Assembly (NCBI RefSeq): GCF_904849725.1
Contig: NC_058521.1
Coordinates: forward strand, 338,194,638 to 338,258,637
Source: Hordeum vulgare subsp. vulgare
Lineage: Eukaryota; Streptophyta; Magnoliopsida; Poales; Poaceae
Length of the DNA: 64,000 bases
Direction of reading: 5' to 3'
Shown piece after piece: positions 22,501 through 33,359 of the stretch; position 1 is the stretch's first letter; the number at the start of each line of letters is the position of its first letter. The notes beneath the pieces were generated by a model that worked only from the letters and a program-made list of their open reading frames with translations, searched no databases and had not been told where the DNA came from. The position numbers and the translations under genes were made by a program.

Positions 22501-23200
22501 TCTATACTGGCTTTGGAGGTGGAGCTGAGGACTTTGGTGTAGATGAGATGGGTGCTGAGGGTTTTGTGACAGAAGCCTGTGCAGACTTCTCTTGAGGCTT
22601 TGAAGCCTTTGGCTTTGTGGGCGCAGACTGCTTTTGAGGAATCTCTGAGCCTGAAGTTTCTGCTGCTGAGGAATGAGCAGCATCGGAGGCAGCAGCTGAG
22701 GATTCATTAAATTTCTTCACTGCTGTTTCAGCTTGCTTCTTGAGCTTGGCCAGATGCCTTTCTTTTTCATCTGGGTAGTCATCAAGTGTCATAAGACTTG
22801 AGGGATGAGCTACTTGATGATCCTCAAGTGGAGCCCTTCTGCCAGGAGGCTTCAAAGCGAATTTCTTTGCATATTTTGGAGTCACAAATCTATACTCCTT
22901 CCACTCCTTTGCCCATCTGCGTTCAATTTTCTGCAGCCTAATCTTTCTCTTGGCCATTGTCTTAGGTTCTTCATGAGGCGTACAATAGTCCAAGTATATG
23001 TCATGAGGAATATCAGCAGCTGTGTTCTGCTCCAGTTTCTTTCCTCCCTTCTGTTTCCTCTCTTCCTCCATTTTATTCAGAGGAGGAATTTGCTGATGAT
23101 TTTGAACTCTTAAGGATTCTGATGAGCCTTGAAGAGTTTCTTCCGGAAACGCTGCAAATGAGTTAATGTGATGATAACCGAGAGATTCATCAGCTGACAT
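19575..23200 (-). pseudogene. Long extra 3' ORF of SIRE/Maximus-type element (one stop, one frameshift)
   Basis: Three consecutive pieces (23200-22502, then to about 20730, then 20726-19575) form one gene of about 1200 codons. They are interrupted by TAG at 22502-22504 and one frameshift near 20726-20760. The N-terminal third has a basic stretch (KRKIRLQKIERRW). The middle is rich in Ala, Pro, Glu and Ser with KKEKFLRKN and KKRKASSAEEK basic patches and likely coiled coil. The last 380 codons look globular (WVFDWMTQNTHYKARASELL, IHGIPMNIHDFFLRTL). They end in a basic tail (GPRKRTTPKKRQGSS) just before the 3' LTR. I see no signal peptide or clear membrane helix, so the 'env-like' name sometimes used for SIRE ORFs is not supported. 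The function is unknown. Confidence 0.8.
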
Positions 23201-23820
23201 GTGTGTACCTATGAACAGAGTATAGTTGCGAGGAATTTGGAGAGGTCATATGCGTTCTTAGATTTGAAGAAAATGAAAAAGTTTGACAGTTTGAGGAATA
23301 TAACTAGTGGTTGAGGAATTTGCCTAAGCATACTGTTCCTGGGTTCCAGAGTTGTACAGATCCGAAAATTTGCACAATCGAGGAATCTCGTGAAAATCTT
23401 AGATGCTTAGCTAGTTGATCAATGATTGTGGTGATAGATTGTGTTTGAGGAATCATGTGCACATCGTATCTTGAGGAAAAACAGATTTCACATGGGAGAG
23501 GTGAAATTTCAGATCTAATCTGCTATAAAAATGGGGTATATTTACCCTAGAAGGTGCGAGCGAAGAACACAGAAAGTGGTGTTGGAGAGGCTCTTCGGTC
23601 GAGTGTCCAATGCACCCTAACTTGGCAGCAGAGGACGTCTACGGCAGCGGCGGACGTTGATGGTCCGACTCCGGCGTGATCCTGGCGACGAAAAGGTCGA
23701 GGCACTGAAGCTCTTCCTCACCAGCGACAAGACTACCAGCGGTGGCGCTAGGGTTCGGTGGAGTGTGCTGTGGCAGGAGAGCGATGAGGCGAAGAAGATG
23801 ATACCGAGGGGGATAAGGAC

Positions 23821-23829
23821 ATATTTATA
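23821..23829 (-). promoter_or_regulatory. TATA-like motif upstream of the extra ORF
   Basis: The minus strand reads GGGCTATAAATATGTCC, followed by a C- and T-rich leader typical of plant 5' UTRs (CACTCCACCGAACCCTAGC). It lies about 620 bases before the ORF start at 23200 and more than 700 bases after the RNase H stop, so it is well placed to make a separate transcript. This is inference from motif and position. Confidence 0.45.
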
Positions 23830-23839
23830 GCCCGAAAGT

Positions 23840-24557
23840 TACTATTTGGGGCAAAATTTTCGGACCAAATAGCCCTTGCCTCTACGTGTCCGCAGGACAC
23901 GTGTAGCTCCCGTACGATGCGGTGGAGATAGTGGAGATCGTGGTTATCCGATCATGGGAAGTGGGGGTTCAGTTATTGTTCCTTTGAAGAAAACAATTTT
24001 TGAAGATTTGAGGATTTTCGTTACAAAATCATCAGCTGTCAAGGATGCATTGAGGATTTTGAACAAAGTTTCAAGTAGAACGCATATGAAGAATTGAATA
24101 GACTGGATAAGTATAGCATAGAGGGAAAGTAGGGTCCGATCACATTCACTTAGCAGAAACATCAACTCGAAGAAATAGCAATAAGTGAATGTTGTTGAGG
24201 ACTAGAAATCACAGTCTACCTAGGCAAATGAAAGTCATCAAGTGTTTTTGAACATTTTGTAATAGATCATCACAATGAAGAATAACTATTTTGAGGAAAA
24301 AATGCATTGTGAGGAAATTGATCATTTGAAGAAAATCAACTTGAGGAATTTCACATTGGGCGGTGGCGTTACCCACCATATAAGAATGTTGATTACAGAC
24401 GCCGCGTACAATTGTCGTAGGGCCCTGAGAATCAATTTCGTCGTTAATTTCTTCACATCCAGAGTGACTTTCTTCATTGGTTGAAGAAATTCGTTTCATC
24501 ATGTGTTGCACATCTAAGTCATCAACTTTGCATAAGTGTTAGGGTGTGTGCATGTTT
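23840..24557. other. Spacer between RNase H and the internal promoter-like motif
   Basis: No coding signal found. Short GAGGAATTT-type motifs, common across this element, recur. Confidence 0.4.
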
Positions 24558-26050
24558 TTACAAAACATTTGAAGATTCTAAGATATTTAGCTCACACCGC
24601 AACTTGCAAAAACTTTTCTCATCCAAGGGCTTAGTGAAGATATCAGCCAGTTGATCATCACTCTTCACATGGTCGATGAGGATATTGCCCTTGAGGACAT
24701 GGTCCCGAAGAAAACGATGACGAATCTGGATGTGCTTGGTCTTCGAGTGCTGCACTGGGTTGTAGGTAATCTTGATAGCACTCTCATTGTCACAGTAGAG
24801 AGTCACATTCTTCATGTCGATGCCGTAGTCCTTGAGGGTTTGCTTCATCCATAGTAGTTGAGCACAACAAGAACCAGCAGCAATGTACTCAGCTTCGGCA
24901 GTGGAGAGTGATACGCAGTTCTGCTTCTTTGAGGACCAGCAAACTAGTGATCTTCCGAGGAAATGGCATGTGCCAGAAGTTGACTTGCGATCCACACGGT
25001 CACGAGCATAGTCTGAATCAGAATACCCTACCAGATGAAGATTGGAGCCCTTGGGATACCATAATCCTAGTGTTGGTGTGTGAGCTAAGTATCGAAGAAT
25101 ATGTTTCACAGCCTTATGGTGTGATTCCTTCGGTTTTGCTTGAAAACGTGCACACATGCAAACACTAAGCATTATATCTGGCCTAGATGCACATAGATAC
25201 AATAAAGAGCCAATCATAGAACGGTATACCTGCTGATCGAAATCTTTACCATTTTCATCAGTGCCGAGGTGACCGTTGGTAGGCATTGGAGTCTTGGCAC
25301 CTTTGCATTTGTGCATGCCGAATTTCCTCAGAACATCCTTGAGGTATTTCTCCTGTGATATGAAGATTCCATTGCTTTGTTGACGAATTTGAAGACCTAA
25401 GAAGAATTTCAGCTCCCCCATCATGGACATCTGATATTCTTCACTCATCATATAGGCAAATTCATCATTGTATCTTTTGTCAGTACAACCAAATATGATG
25501 TCATCAACATATATTTGACATACAAACAGCTCATTATCATAAGATTTTGTGAAAAGAGTTGGATCGAGTGAACCAGGTTTGAAGCCTTTCTTCATGAGGA
25601 ATTCCTTCAATGTATCATACCATGCCCGAGGGGCTTGCTTGAGGCCATACAGAGCCTTTTTGAGTCTAAAGACTTTGTCTGGATTCTTTGGATCCTCAAA
25701 ACCTGGGGGCTGAGCAAAATATACTTCTTCCTCAAGCTTACCATTGAGGAATGCACTTTTCACATCCACTTGATATAAGATGATGTTATGATGATTACCA
25801 TAAGCAAGTAGAATTCGAATAGCTTCAAGTCTAGCAACAGGTGCAAAAGTTTCATCGAAATCTATTCCTTCAACCTAGGTGTAGCCCTAGGCTACAAGTC
25901 GTGCCTTGTTCCTCACCACTTGACCGTCCTCATCTTGCTTGTTTCAGAAGATCCACTTGGTGTCGATGATGTTGTGCTTGCGAGGATATGGTTGTTTGAC
26001 GAGCTCCCATACGTCATTCAGCTTGAATTGAAGAAGTTCGTCTTGCATGG
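24558..26050 (-). pseudogene. copia reverse transcriptase and RNase H (stops in N-terminal part)
   Basis: From 25769 to 24558 a 403-codon frame is open. It contains DVKSAFLNG near its start, the polymerase motif YVDD at 25500-25511, and RNase H motifs [13 protein letters not shown] and [14 protein letters not shown], ending with the conserved [12 protein letters not shown] and DIFTKPL. Upstream to about 26050 the same frame encodes the RT N-terminus (KWIF..NKQDEDGQVVRNKARLVA) but has TGA and two TAG codons at about 25866-25951. The TAGs replace expected Gln codons. The enzyme copies element RNA into cDNA. The open part looks well preserved, which suggests fairly recent loss. Confidence 0.92.
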
Positions 26051-26206
26051 CTTGGATCCACTCCGGTTCCAGAAAAGCATCAGCTACTTTTGAGGGTTCT
26101 GTGATGGATATAAAGGAAAAATGCCCACAAAAGTTAACTATGTGTGAATCTTTTGAACGAGTGAGAGGACCTGGTGCATGGATATCGTTGAGGATTTTGT
26201 CAAGTT

Positions 26207-27706
26207 CTATTCATTTGCAATCCTCGGATTAGCTAGTTGAGGATTTTGTCTAGGCTGAGGAAGTGGTGCTGTTGCAATTTCCTCAGGAGCATCTTCTTGG
26301 TTTTCATCAGCGGTGGGGATCGTTTCTTCACTAATTTCCTCAGTGGGGATAATGTCTTCAGTAGGCTTAAGCTTTATTGCTTCCTCTGGAGATAGCTTAT
26401 CTGGATCAGAAGGCAATTGCTCTCTTTGCGAGCCATTAGTTTCATCGAACCACACATCTACAGTCTCAACAACTTTGTTGTGATAGTTGTTGAAGACTCT
26501 ATAGGTGTGCGAGTCCTTTCCATAACTGAGCATAAAACCTTCATGTGCCTTAGGTGCAAATTTTGAGCTATGGTGAGGATCTCTAATCCAGCATTTTGCA
26601 CCGAAGACTTTGAAATAACTTACATTGGGTTTCTTGTCAGTGAGGAGTTCATATGATGTTTTCTTGAGGAATTTGTGAAGATATACCTTGTTGATGATAT
26701 GACATGTAGTTTTGATTGCTTCAGGCCAGAAGCGACGAGGGGTCTGATATTCTTCAAGCATTGTTCTTGCCATTTCAACCAGAATCATGTTCTTCCTTTC
26801 GACGACACCATTCGGCAGAGGAGTATAAGGAGCAGACAATTCGTGAGTAATACCAAGTTCATCAAGATAGTCATCAAGACCAGTGTTTTTGAACTCGGTT
26901 CCATTATCACTCCTGATGTGTTTGATCTTGATGCCAGAGTTCAGTTTTATACACTATGATATGCACCGAAGTGTATCTGGAATAATCATCAACTATGACG
27001 AAGCCATATAAAGATGCTGCATTGGTTAGTGTGGCATAGTGAGTAGGTCCAAATAAATCCATATGAAGCAATTCGAATGGACGTGTAGTAGTCATGATGG
27101 TTTTAGAGGGATGCTTGGATCTGGTCATTTTCCCAGATTCACAAGCACCGCAGGGATGGTCCTTGAGGAATTTGACTGATTCGATGCCGATGACATGCTT
27201 CTTCTTTGCAAGCGCGTGCAAATTCCTCATGCCTGCATGACCTAGTCTTCGGTGCCACAGCCATCCTTCTGAGGTTTTTGCTAGTAAGCAAGTGGCTGGT
27301 TGAGGACCTGTAGAGAAATCAACAATGTACAAATCCCCTCTTCTTACACCTTCGAAGACTTTGGATCTGTCAGATTCCATGATGACTACACATCTATATC
27401 TACCAAAGATAACAATCATATCAGGATCACAAAGCATCGAGACTGACATGAGGTTAAAACCAAGGGATTCAACAAGCATCACTTTGTCCATATGCCTATC
27501 CTTGGAAATAGCTACTTTGCCAAGTCCCAATACCTTGGTTTTACCTTTGTCAGCATATGTGATTTGGTTCAGAGGTGGTGGAGTTAGTGGTATATTCATC
27601 AGTTGGCTTTTATCACCAGTCATGTGATGTGTGCAGCCACTATCAAGAACCCACTCAGTATTTTTGGGTTTGTCATCCTGCAGATGAATTAGTACAGCTT
27701 ACCATC
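26207..27706 (-). pseudogene. copia protease and integrase (frameshift with small deletion)
   Basis: The aspartic protease active site DSG (WVLDSGCTHHMTG) is at 27636-27644. It is followed by the GAG-pre-integrase zinc domain (HRRLGHAGMRN..CGACESGK) and the integrase catalytic core. That core has the first Asp in HMDLFGPT, the second in VIVDDYSRYT and the Glu in NGVVERKN. Between the second Asp and the Glu, near 26900-26960, the usual stretch after YKTE is shortened by about 17 codons and the frame shifts, so the two halves do not read through. The reading continues to 26207 with an acidic linker. Integrase would insert the cDNA; this copy should be dead. Confidence 0.9.
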
Positions 27707-27901
27707 TCATATGCTTCAGATTTGAAGAATATGATACTAATTTCATGAGTTCAGTGATTGCATCATAACAGAAATGTAAGGACGTGTGAAATATTTCTAT
27801 TTCATCAATCATTAGCTTGCGTCCTATCAAGCATTTCCTCAGGTCTCCAGCAAATTCTTCAAATGATGATTTTCATCTGAAGACCTGACCTGCAGAAGTG
27901 A

Positions 27902-30439
27902 TTAGTTTGATTTCTTCACCACCCACATCTGAAGGGGTGGCAAAGCGTTCACCATCCTGCGAGCACCATATGAGAAAGGTGGCATTGAAGCTAATGCACT
28001 TCTCTTAATAGTAGGGAGGTTAAAGTACTCATATGAGTATGCAGAGAACTGGTTTGAGGATTTATGAACATAATGATTTGAGGAGTAGCGCTCATAATCA
28101 TATTCCTTGTAGTTTCCCTGCATGTTAGACGCATAAGCACGGGTACGAGCATAATTTTGACCAATAGAGGATTTTGATCCTCTTGAGGACTTAGGTCCTC
28201 CTGAGGAATTTGATCTGGGGTTCAGATTCTTCAGAGGTGGTGTCATGAGGACATTCACTTGAAGATTTTCGAGACAACTTTTGGGAACCCAGATTTTCCT
28301 CAGAGGAGGGCCATTCCTGCAGTTAGTTCCAACATATCGAGCAAATACTTCACCAGATTGATTTTTGAACAGTTTATAGTTGGAATCAAATGACTCATCC
28401 GAGGAATAGGATAATTCACATGAGAAGCCAGTTAGATTAGATGGCTCAAAAGGAGGGCCAGTAGCAGCAACCCATGAGGTTTTGGGATACTGCTCAGGTT
28501 TCCAATAAGTTCCATCAGCATTTAATTTCCTCTCAAAGGCGATTCCTTCTTTCCTCGGGTTCCTGTTCAAGATCTGCTTTTTGAGCACATCACAGAGGGT
28601 TTGGTGTCCTTTGAGAATTTTGTACATGCCTGTCACGTACAATTCCTTCAACCCTGCATTTTCATCAGTAACATTTGTGTTTTCCTCAAGTGAGGAAATA
28701 GACACAACAGGTGTACTTGAAGAATTTGTAGCATTTGATGATTCTGGTGAAGAATTAGCAGTTTCACGTTCAATGCATTTAAGACACGGAGGAATAAATT
28801 CAACTTGACTAGCGCTGATCTGTTGAGCTAGTAATGAATCATTTTCCATGCGAAGATCATCATGAGACATCCTCATCTTCTCAAGATCAAGCTTCCTTTG
28901 AAGAAATTCGTAGGAAAGCTTCTCATGATCAGTGAGGAGTGTATCATAACGATCCTGAAGAATATCAAATCTAGACTAAAGATTTTTCATGTCATCAGTG
29001 AGGATTTGATTAAGATTCATTTCATCATTCAACAGATCATCACTTTTGTCTAGCAGTTTTTGAAGCTTTTCCAGAGCAGTTTGTTGTTTAGTGGCAATGA
29101 TGGCAAGTATACTGTAACTGGGTTTTTTGTAATCATCATGTTCACAGTCACTTGAATCATAGGAGGAGGCATTATTTGATACCTTTGAACCTTTTGCCAT
29201 GAAGCAATAGGTTGGAGCGAAGTCATCAGCATAGTCATCAGTATGGATGGTGCAATCATTTTCTTGAAGACTGAAGATTGACTTGCTGACGAAATTGGTT
29301 GCTAGTGCAAGACTAGCCTGTCCGGATTCTGAGTCTTCTCCAGAGCCTTCTTCTTCATCACATTCCTCTGATTCTGCCTCGGAATCCATTTCCTTGCCAA
29401 TAAGTGCCCCAGCCTTTCTGAAGCTAGTCTTCTTGTGTGAAGAGGACTTTGAAGATGAGGATTTTGAAGATTTCTTCTTCTTCTTCGAGTCATCAGAACT
29501 GTCATCCTTGTATTTCTTCTTCTTTGATTCCTTTCCCCAGCGGGGACAATCAGCAATGTAATGACCTGATTTCTTGCACTTGTGACAGGTCCGTTTCTTG
29601 TAGTCCTCAGATGCAGATTCTGATTTCCTCATGTCTCTTCTTGATGATTTACCGAACTGGCCTCGTCGTGTAAATCTCTGGAATTTTCTCACAAGCATTG
29701 CAAGCTCCTGACCAAATTCTTCAGGGTCACAACTGCTGTCATCTGTGTCTTCTTCTTCAGATGAGGAAATTGCTCTTGCCTTCAGTGCACGTGGTCTGGA
29801 ATAGCTTTGTCCATATAGATCTCTCTTTTCTTCTAGCCAGAATTCATGAGTATTTAGCCTTTCGAGGATATCAGCTGGATCTAGCATCTTGTAGTCTGGT
29901 CTTTCTTGAATCATCAGAACGGTAGTGTCAAATGAAGAATCTAAGGATCTCAGCAGTTTCTTCACAACTTCGTGATCAGTGATGTCTCAAGCTCCCAGTG
30001 CTTGCAGTTCATTTGATATGTCAGTGAGGCGATCAAAGGTGTCTTGGCACCTTTCATTTTCATGTCTCTTGAAGCGATTGAAGAGATTGCGAAGAATATC
30101 AACACGAGAGTCACGTTGGGTTGATACTCCTTCATTTACCTTGCACAGTCTCTCCCAGATCAGTGTTGCAGAGCCCAAGGCACTTACTCTTCCAAACTTG
30201 CCAGGGCTCAGATTACCACAGATGATGTTCTTCGCTTGAGAATCGAGTTGCTTGAATTTCTTCACATCAGCCGCTTTGACACTGGCAGAGATGATGGGGA
30301 CTCCATTTTCCAAAATATACCAGAGATCATTATCAATAGATTGTAATTGCATTTGCATTTTGTTCTTCCAGAAGGGAAAGTTCTTTCCTTCATAGGTAGG
30401 ACATGCTGCAGTCACCTTAAACATGCCTGCAGTCGACAT
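27902..30439 (-). pseudogene. copia gag with CCHC zinc knuckle (two in-frame stops)
   Basis: Gag would form the cytoplasmic particle that packages retrotransposon RNA. The frame opens with MSTAGMFKVTAACPTYEG at 30439 and runs about 845 codons. The N-terminal part is a UBN2-like gag domain (FPFWKNKMQMQL, then FDRLTDISNELQALG). Around 29570 it has the nucleic-acid-binding knuckle CHKCKKSGHYIADC, followed by Lys/Ser-rich and acidic Ser-rich stretches, then a coiled-coil-like region near 28860-29080. In-frame TGA near 29984-29986 and TAG at 28976-28978 split it. The TAG fits a CAG-to-TAG change. The frame is otherwise open to a TAA at 27902. Confidence 0.88.
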
Positions 30440-30492
30440 AACTAAAACTCCAGGTGGTTAAACCAAAATCACACAGAACAAGGGAGTACCTT

Positions 30493-30504
30493 GCTCTGAT
30501 ACCA
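30493..30504 (-). promoter_or_regulatory. Primer-binding site (initiator Met-tRNA)
   Basis: The minus strand reads TGGTATCAGAGC two bases inside the 5' LTR. This is the standard complement of the initiator Met-tRNA 3' end. Confidence 0.92.
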
Positions 30505-30506
30505 AT

Positions 30507-31918
30507 TGAAAGTGCGTTATATCGACTAGAGGGGGGTGAATAGGATTTTTTAAGAATTTCATCACTGAGGAAATTCCTTTTGAGGAAATTCCTCACTGAT
30601 GACTAACTTACAGCGGAAACAGTTAAGGATCAGTCATGCAAACGTTCACAACAGCAGTATTACAGAGTGAAGATTGTGAAAACAGATTGCACAGTAAGCA
30701 GGCACGCAGAATACAGATGATGATTAACTCGAGTGAAGAATTTGGGGTTGAGGAAATTCAGAGAAAGACTTCAACCAATTCTTCAAACAGTCACAGTGAA
30801 TGTCATCAACACATAATACATATAATATAAAGAGTTGAGGAATTAGAACCCGATTCTTGGTGAAGACTGTTGTTGATGACCCGGTTCCAACTGTTGTGAC
30901 AGTTGTACATCTGGTTTGGAGCGGCTTGGTATTGAAACCAAAGGACACCCAGTCCCGGGACACAGTCCCTACCATATTCTCCTTGAGCTAAGGACACACA
31001 GTCCTCGCCCAACACTCGTGGTAAGTCTTCAGGGCAGACTTCCAAACCCTCACAAACTCGGTCAGCCGGCGATCCACAATTGACTGCTGGATTTCTCTAG
31101 ACCATGACATCTAACCGTCTGGAGGATGCACAGTCCTCAAAGGTAAAAGGTTTCAGTCCCACACAGGAACAACTTCTTCAGTGATGCTCAATCACTAGGT
31201 TTGGTTTGTGGTTTCGGTGGGTGGTGTATTTCCTCACTGATGAATTACTCTCGAAGGCTCTGAGGAATTTGGGTTGCTCTTATGACAAGTGTCAGTTTCT
31301 AATGGAGCAGCCAACCAGCTAGTGGTTGTGGGGGCGGCTATTTATAGCCTGGGAGCATCCCGACATGATTTGACATTAATGCCCTTAAATAATATGACCG
31401 TTGGAGTGGATAAGACTAGTGACTTGGCGTGGCTATCGAAACGGTCGGGACCCTCAACTGTGAGAGTCCTCATGTCACTCATATTCCTCACTTGAGGCTT
31501 TTGGTAGGATTTGGCTTGGGTTGAGCATCATGAGGAAATTCATTCCATAGAGTTACTTTGACCCCCTTTAACAGTACGGTGTTCCTATTCATCAAATGCC
31601 AAGAAAGTAAAACAGAAAACGTAAATCTTCACGCTTCAATTTCTTCAAAATGATTTTCTTCAGGAACCACCGATCTTCTCAATATCAATATCTTCATGAG
31701 GAATATCAATTTCATCGCAGATTCCTCGTGATTCATTTCTTCAGCTTCAGACCAATTTCTTCAACTAAAGACATATATTTTTAGGAGTCGATATTCTTCA
31801 AATATCTCAAACTCCTCAATGACTTATAGATCCTGTGTACACTTATAAACACATTAGATACTTAACCTATAAGTCTTCAAACCACCAAAATCACTAAGGG
31901 GCACTAGATGCACTTACG
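30507..31918 (-). repeat. 5' LTR of copia element (promoter LTR)
   Basis: On the minus strand this is the upstream LTR. Its terminal base at 31918 has changed, so the element starts CG rather than TG. TATAAATAG lies on the minus strand at 31338-31346 and is the likely core promoter of the retrotransposon RNA. Confidence 0.94.
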
Positions 31919-31923
31919 GAGTG
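31919..31923. repeat. TSD GAGTG (right) of copia element
   Basis: This matches 17628-17632. Confidence 0.92.
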
Positions 31924-32061
31924 TAAGCCAATTCCATATACTCATCTATTAAGTACATGTACTATCACGATATCCATTCTTGCGAAACAACGAGATGCGT
32001 TTCTATCCTTGCCGAGGCCCTCGCGCCAAAATAAGGATAGGACCACATCTTGGGCATTACA
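31924..32061 (+). mobile_element. 3' end of Sukkula-like 5' LTR (continues 15783-17632)
   Basis: It continues the sequence broken at 17632 and is matched by 42005-42114 plus 55904-55938. It ends in CATTACA. Confidence 0.72.
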
Positions 32062-32682
32062 AGTTGGTATAATAGCAATACCTACCTAGGAGCCCCCTTG
32101 ATTGATCGAACTTGGCCAAGTCGAGTCTAGTGAAAAACTGGTTTGAGTCTAGTTATATATCAGAGAGTAGGATTCTTTTTTCTCTTCTTCTATCCTTTGG
32201 TCAGGAGTATTGAAGTAATAATTTTAGTTCTACTCCTATTCTCACTCAAATGTTTTTTAGAATGACGCGGATAATTTTGGAATCTATATGATGTCGATGT
32301 GACAGAGTTCTGTCTTGGTGCCTCCAGTTGTGTTGATTTTATTCCGGGAAGTTAAGCTCCAGGGACTTCTTGAGCACATCGTTATCATTCATATTTCTTA
32401 GTATCTCAGGACGAAGGATGTTCGAAATTGCTTCAATACTAGTAGTGGAGAGAGGTGTCTGGCTTCCCCAGTACTGGTATAGATAGGTTCGGATGTATCA
32501 CTATACTCAGTAACGTTGTGATTATGAGGATCTAAGATTGACGAGTTTCCGAGGTCTCTGGTTAAGTGTTGACGGATGTTATACACCGGAAGGGTAGTGT
32601 TTTTGCTAGGAGTTGAGTGATGGATTTTACTCCTTACATCCATGGACCCGATTGCATGACCAGAATTTTCGGGAGTTCTTAG
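32062..32682 (+). mobile_element. Primer site and start of Sukkula-like interior
   Basis: TGGTATAATAGC at 32065-32076 differs from the Met-tRNA primer site TGGTATCAGAGC at two bases and sits 3 bases after the LTR end, which shows that the LTR before it is the 5' LTR. The following ~600 bases have no recognisable gene, as expected for a non-coding (LARD) element. The interior is cut at about 32682 by CACTA DNA. Confidence 0.6.
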
Positions 32683-33359
32683 GGAGGCCGGAGGAGGAGG
32701 GGGCAGCAATGCCGGGATGCCGGAGGAGGAGTGGGCATAGGGAGGCCAGAGGAGGAGGGGCGGCGGCGCAGGGAGGCCGAAGGAGGAGGGGGCGCAGGAA
32801 GGCCGGAGGAGGAGGGGGCGCAGGGAGGCCGGAGGCGGAGGGGGCGCAGGGAGGCCGGAGGAGGAGGGGGCGCAGGGAGGCCAGAGGAGGAGGGGCGGCA
32901 GCGCAGGGAGGCCGGAGGAGGGCGCGGCGGAGGTGGTGGTGTCGGGGGGTGAGAGAGAGGAGTGTGGGGTGGCCGTTAGGGGTGAGAGAGAGGCGCGTGG
33001 GGGTGGGGCTAACGGCCGTTAGGGCTTTGCCGCCTGCTGGCGGACGGCAAAGAGTCTAGACTCTTTGCCGTCTGCCTCTGGCCTCTTTGCCGTCCGCTAG
33101 CAGACGGCAAAGAAGGGACTCCAGTTTGACCTAACGTCCCCGCGGTCAGGTGGGCCCCCCTACAGCTTTGCCGTCTGCTATGCGGCCCTTTGCCATCTGC
33201 GGCTAATGGCAAAGAAGTGGCTGATGGCACAGACCTTCTATGCCATCAGCCAATTCTTTGCCGTCTGCTTTGTGGCAGCTGACGGCAAAGACACTCTTTG
33301 CCATCAGCTAGTAGACGGCAAAGATTTGGCAGATGGCAAAAAACTAATTTCCAGTAGTG
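32683..33359. mobile_element. CACTA 3'-end remnant
   Basis: A GGGAGGCCGGAGGAGGAGG minisatellite (32683-32960) is followed by TTTGCCGTCTGC / GACGGCAAAG repeats and a terminal inverted repeat ending CCAGTAGTG at 33359. The order matches the right end of the first CACTA element (15035-15779). No left terminus is present, so this is truncated. The sequence on its right is gypsy interior and on its left Sukkula-like interior. Confidence 0.82.

Larger units (their letters stand above)
17633..31918 (-). mobile_element. Complete Ty1/copia LTR retrotransposon, SIRE/Maximus type
   Basis: Two LTRs of 1416 and 1412 bp flank an 11.5-kb interior, with TSD GAGTG at 17628-17632 and 31919-31923. Minus-strand order is 5' LTR, Met-tRNA primer site, gag with CCHC knuckle, DSG protease, integrase, reverse transcriptase/RNase H, a long extra ORF, polypurine tract and 3' LTR. 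Integrase before RT defines copia. The 14.3-kb length and the extra ORF after RNase H fit the SIRE/Maximus lineage. In-frame stops, a frameshift and an integrase deletion make it non-autonomous. The family name is from recall of the TGAAAGTG..GTTATATCGAC terminus. Confidence 0.93.

Noticed and set aside
20888..22595. Plus-strand ORFs opposite the copia extra ORF
   Set aside because: They are shadows of the minus-strand frame; the minus strand has the coherent protein and ends before the 3' LTR.
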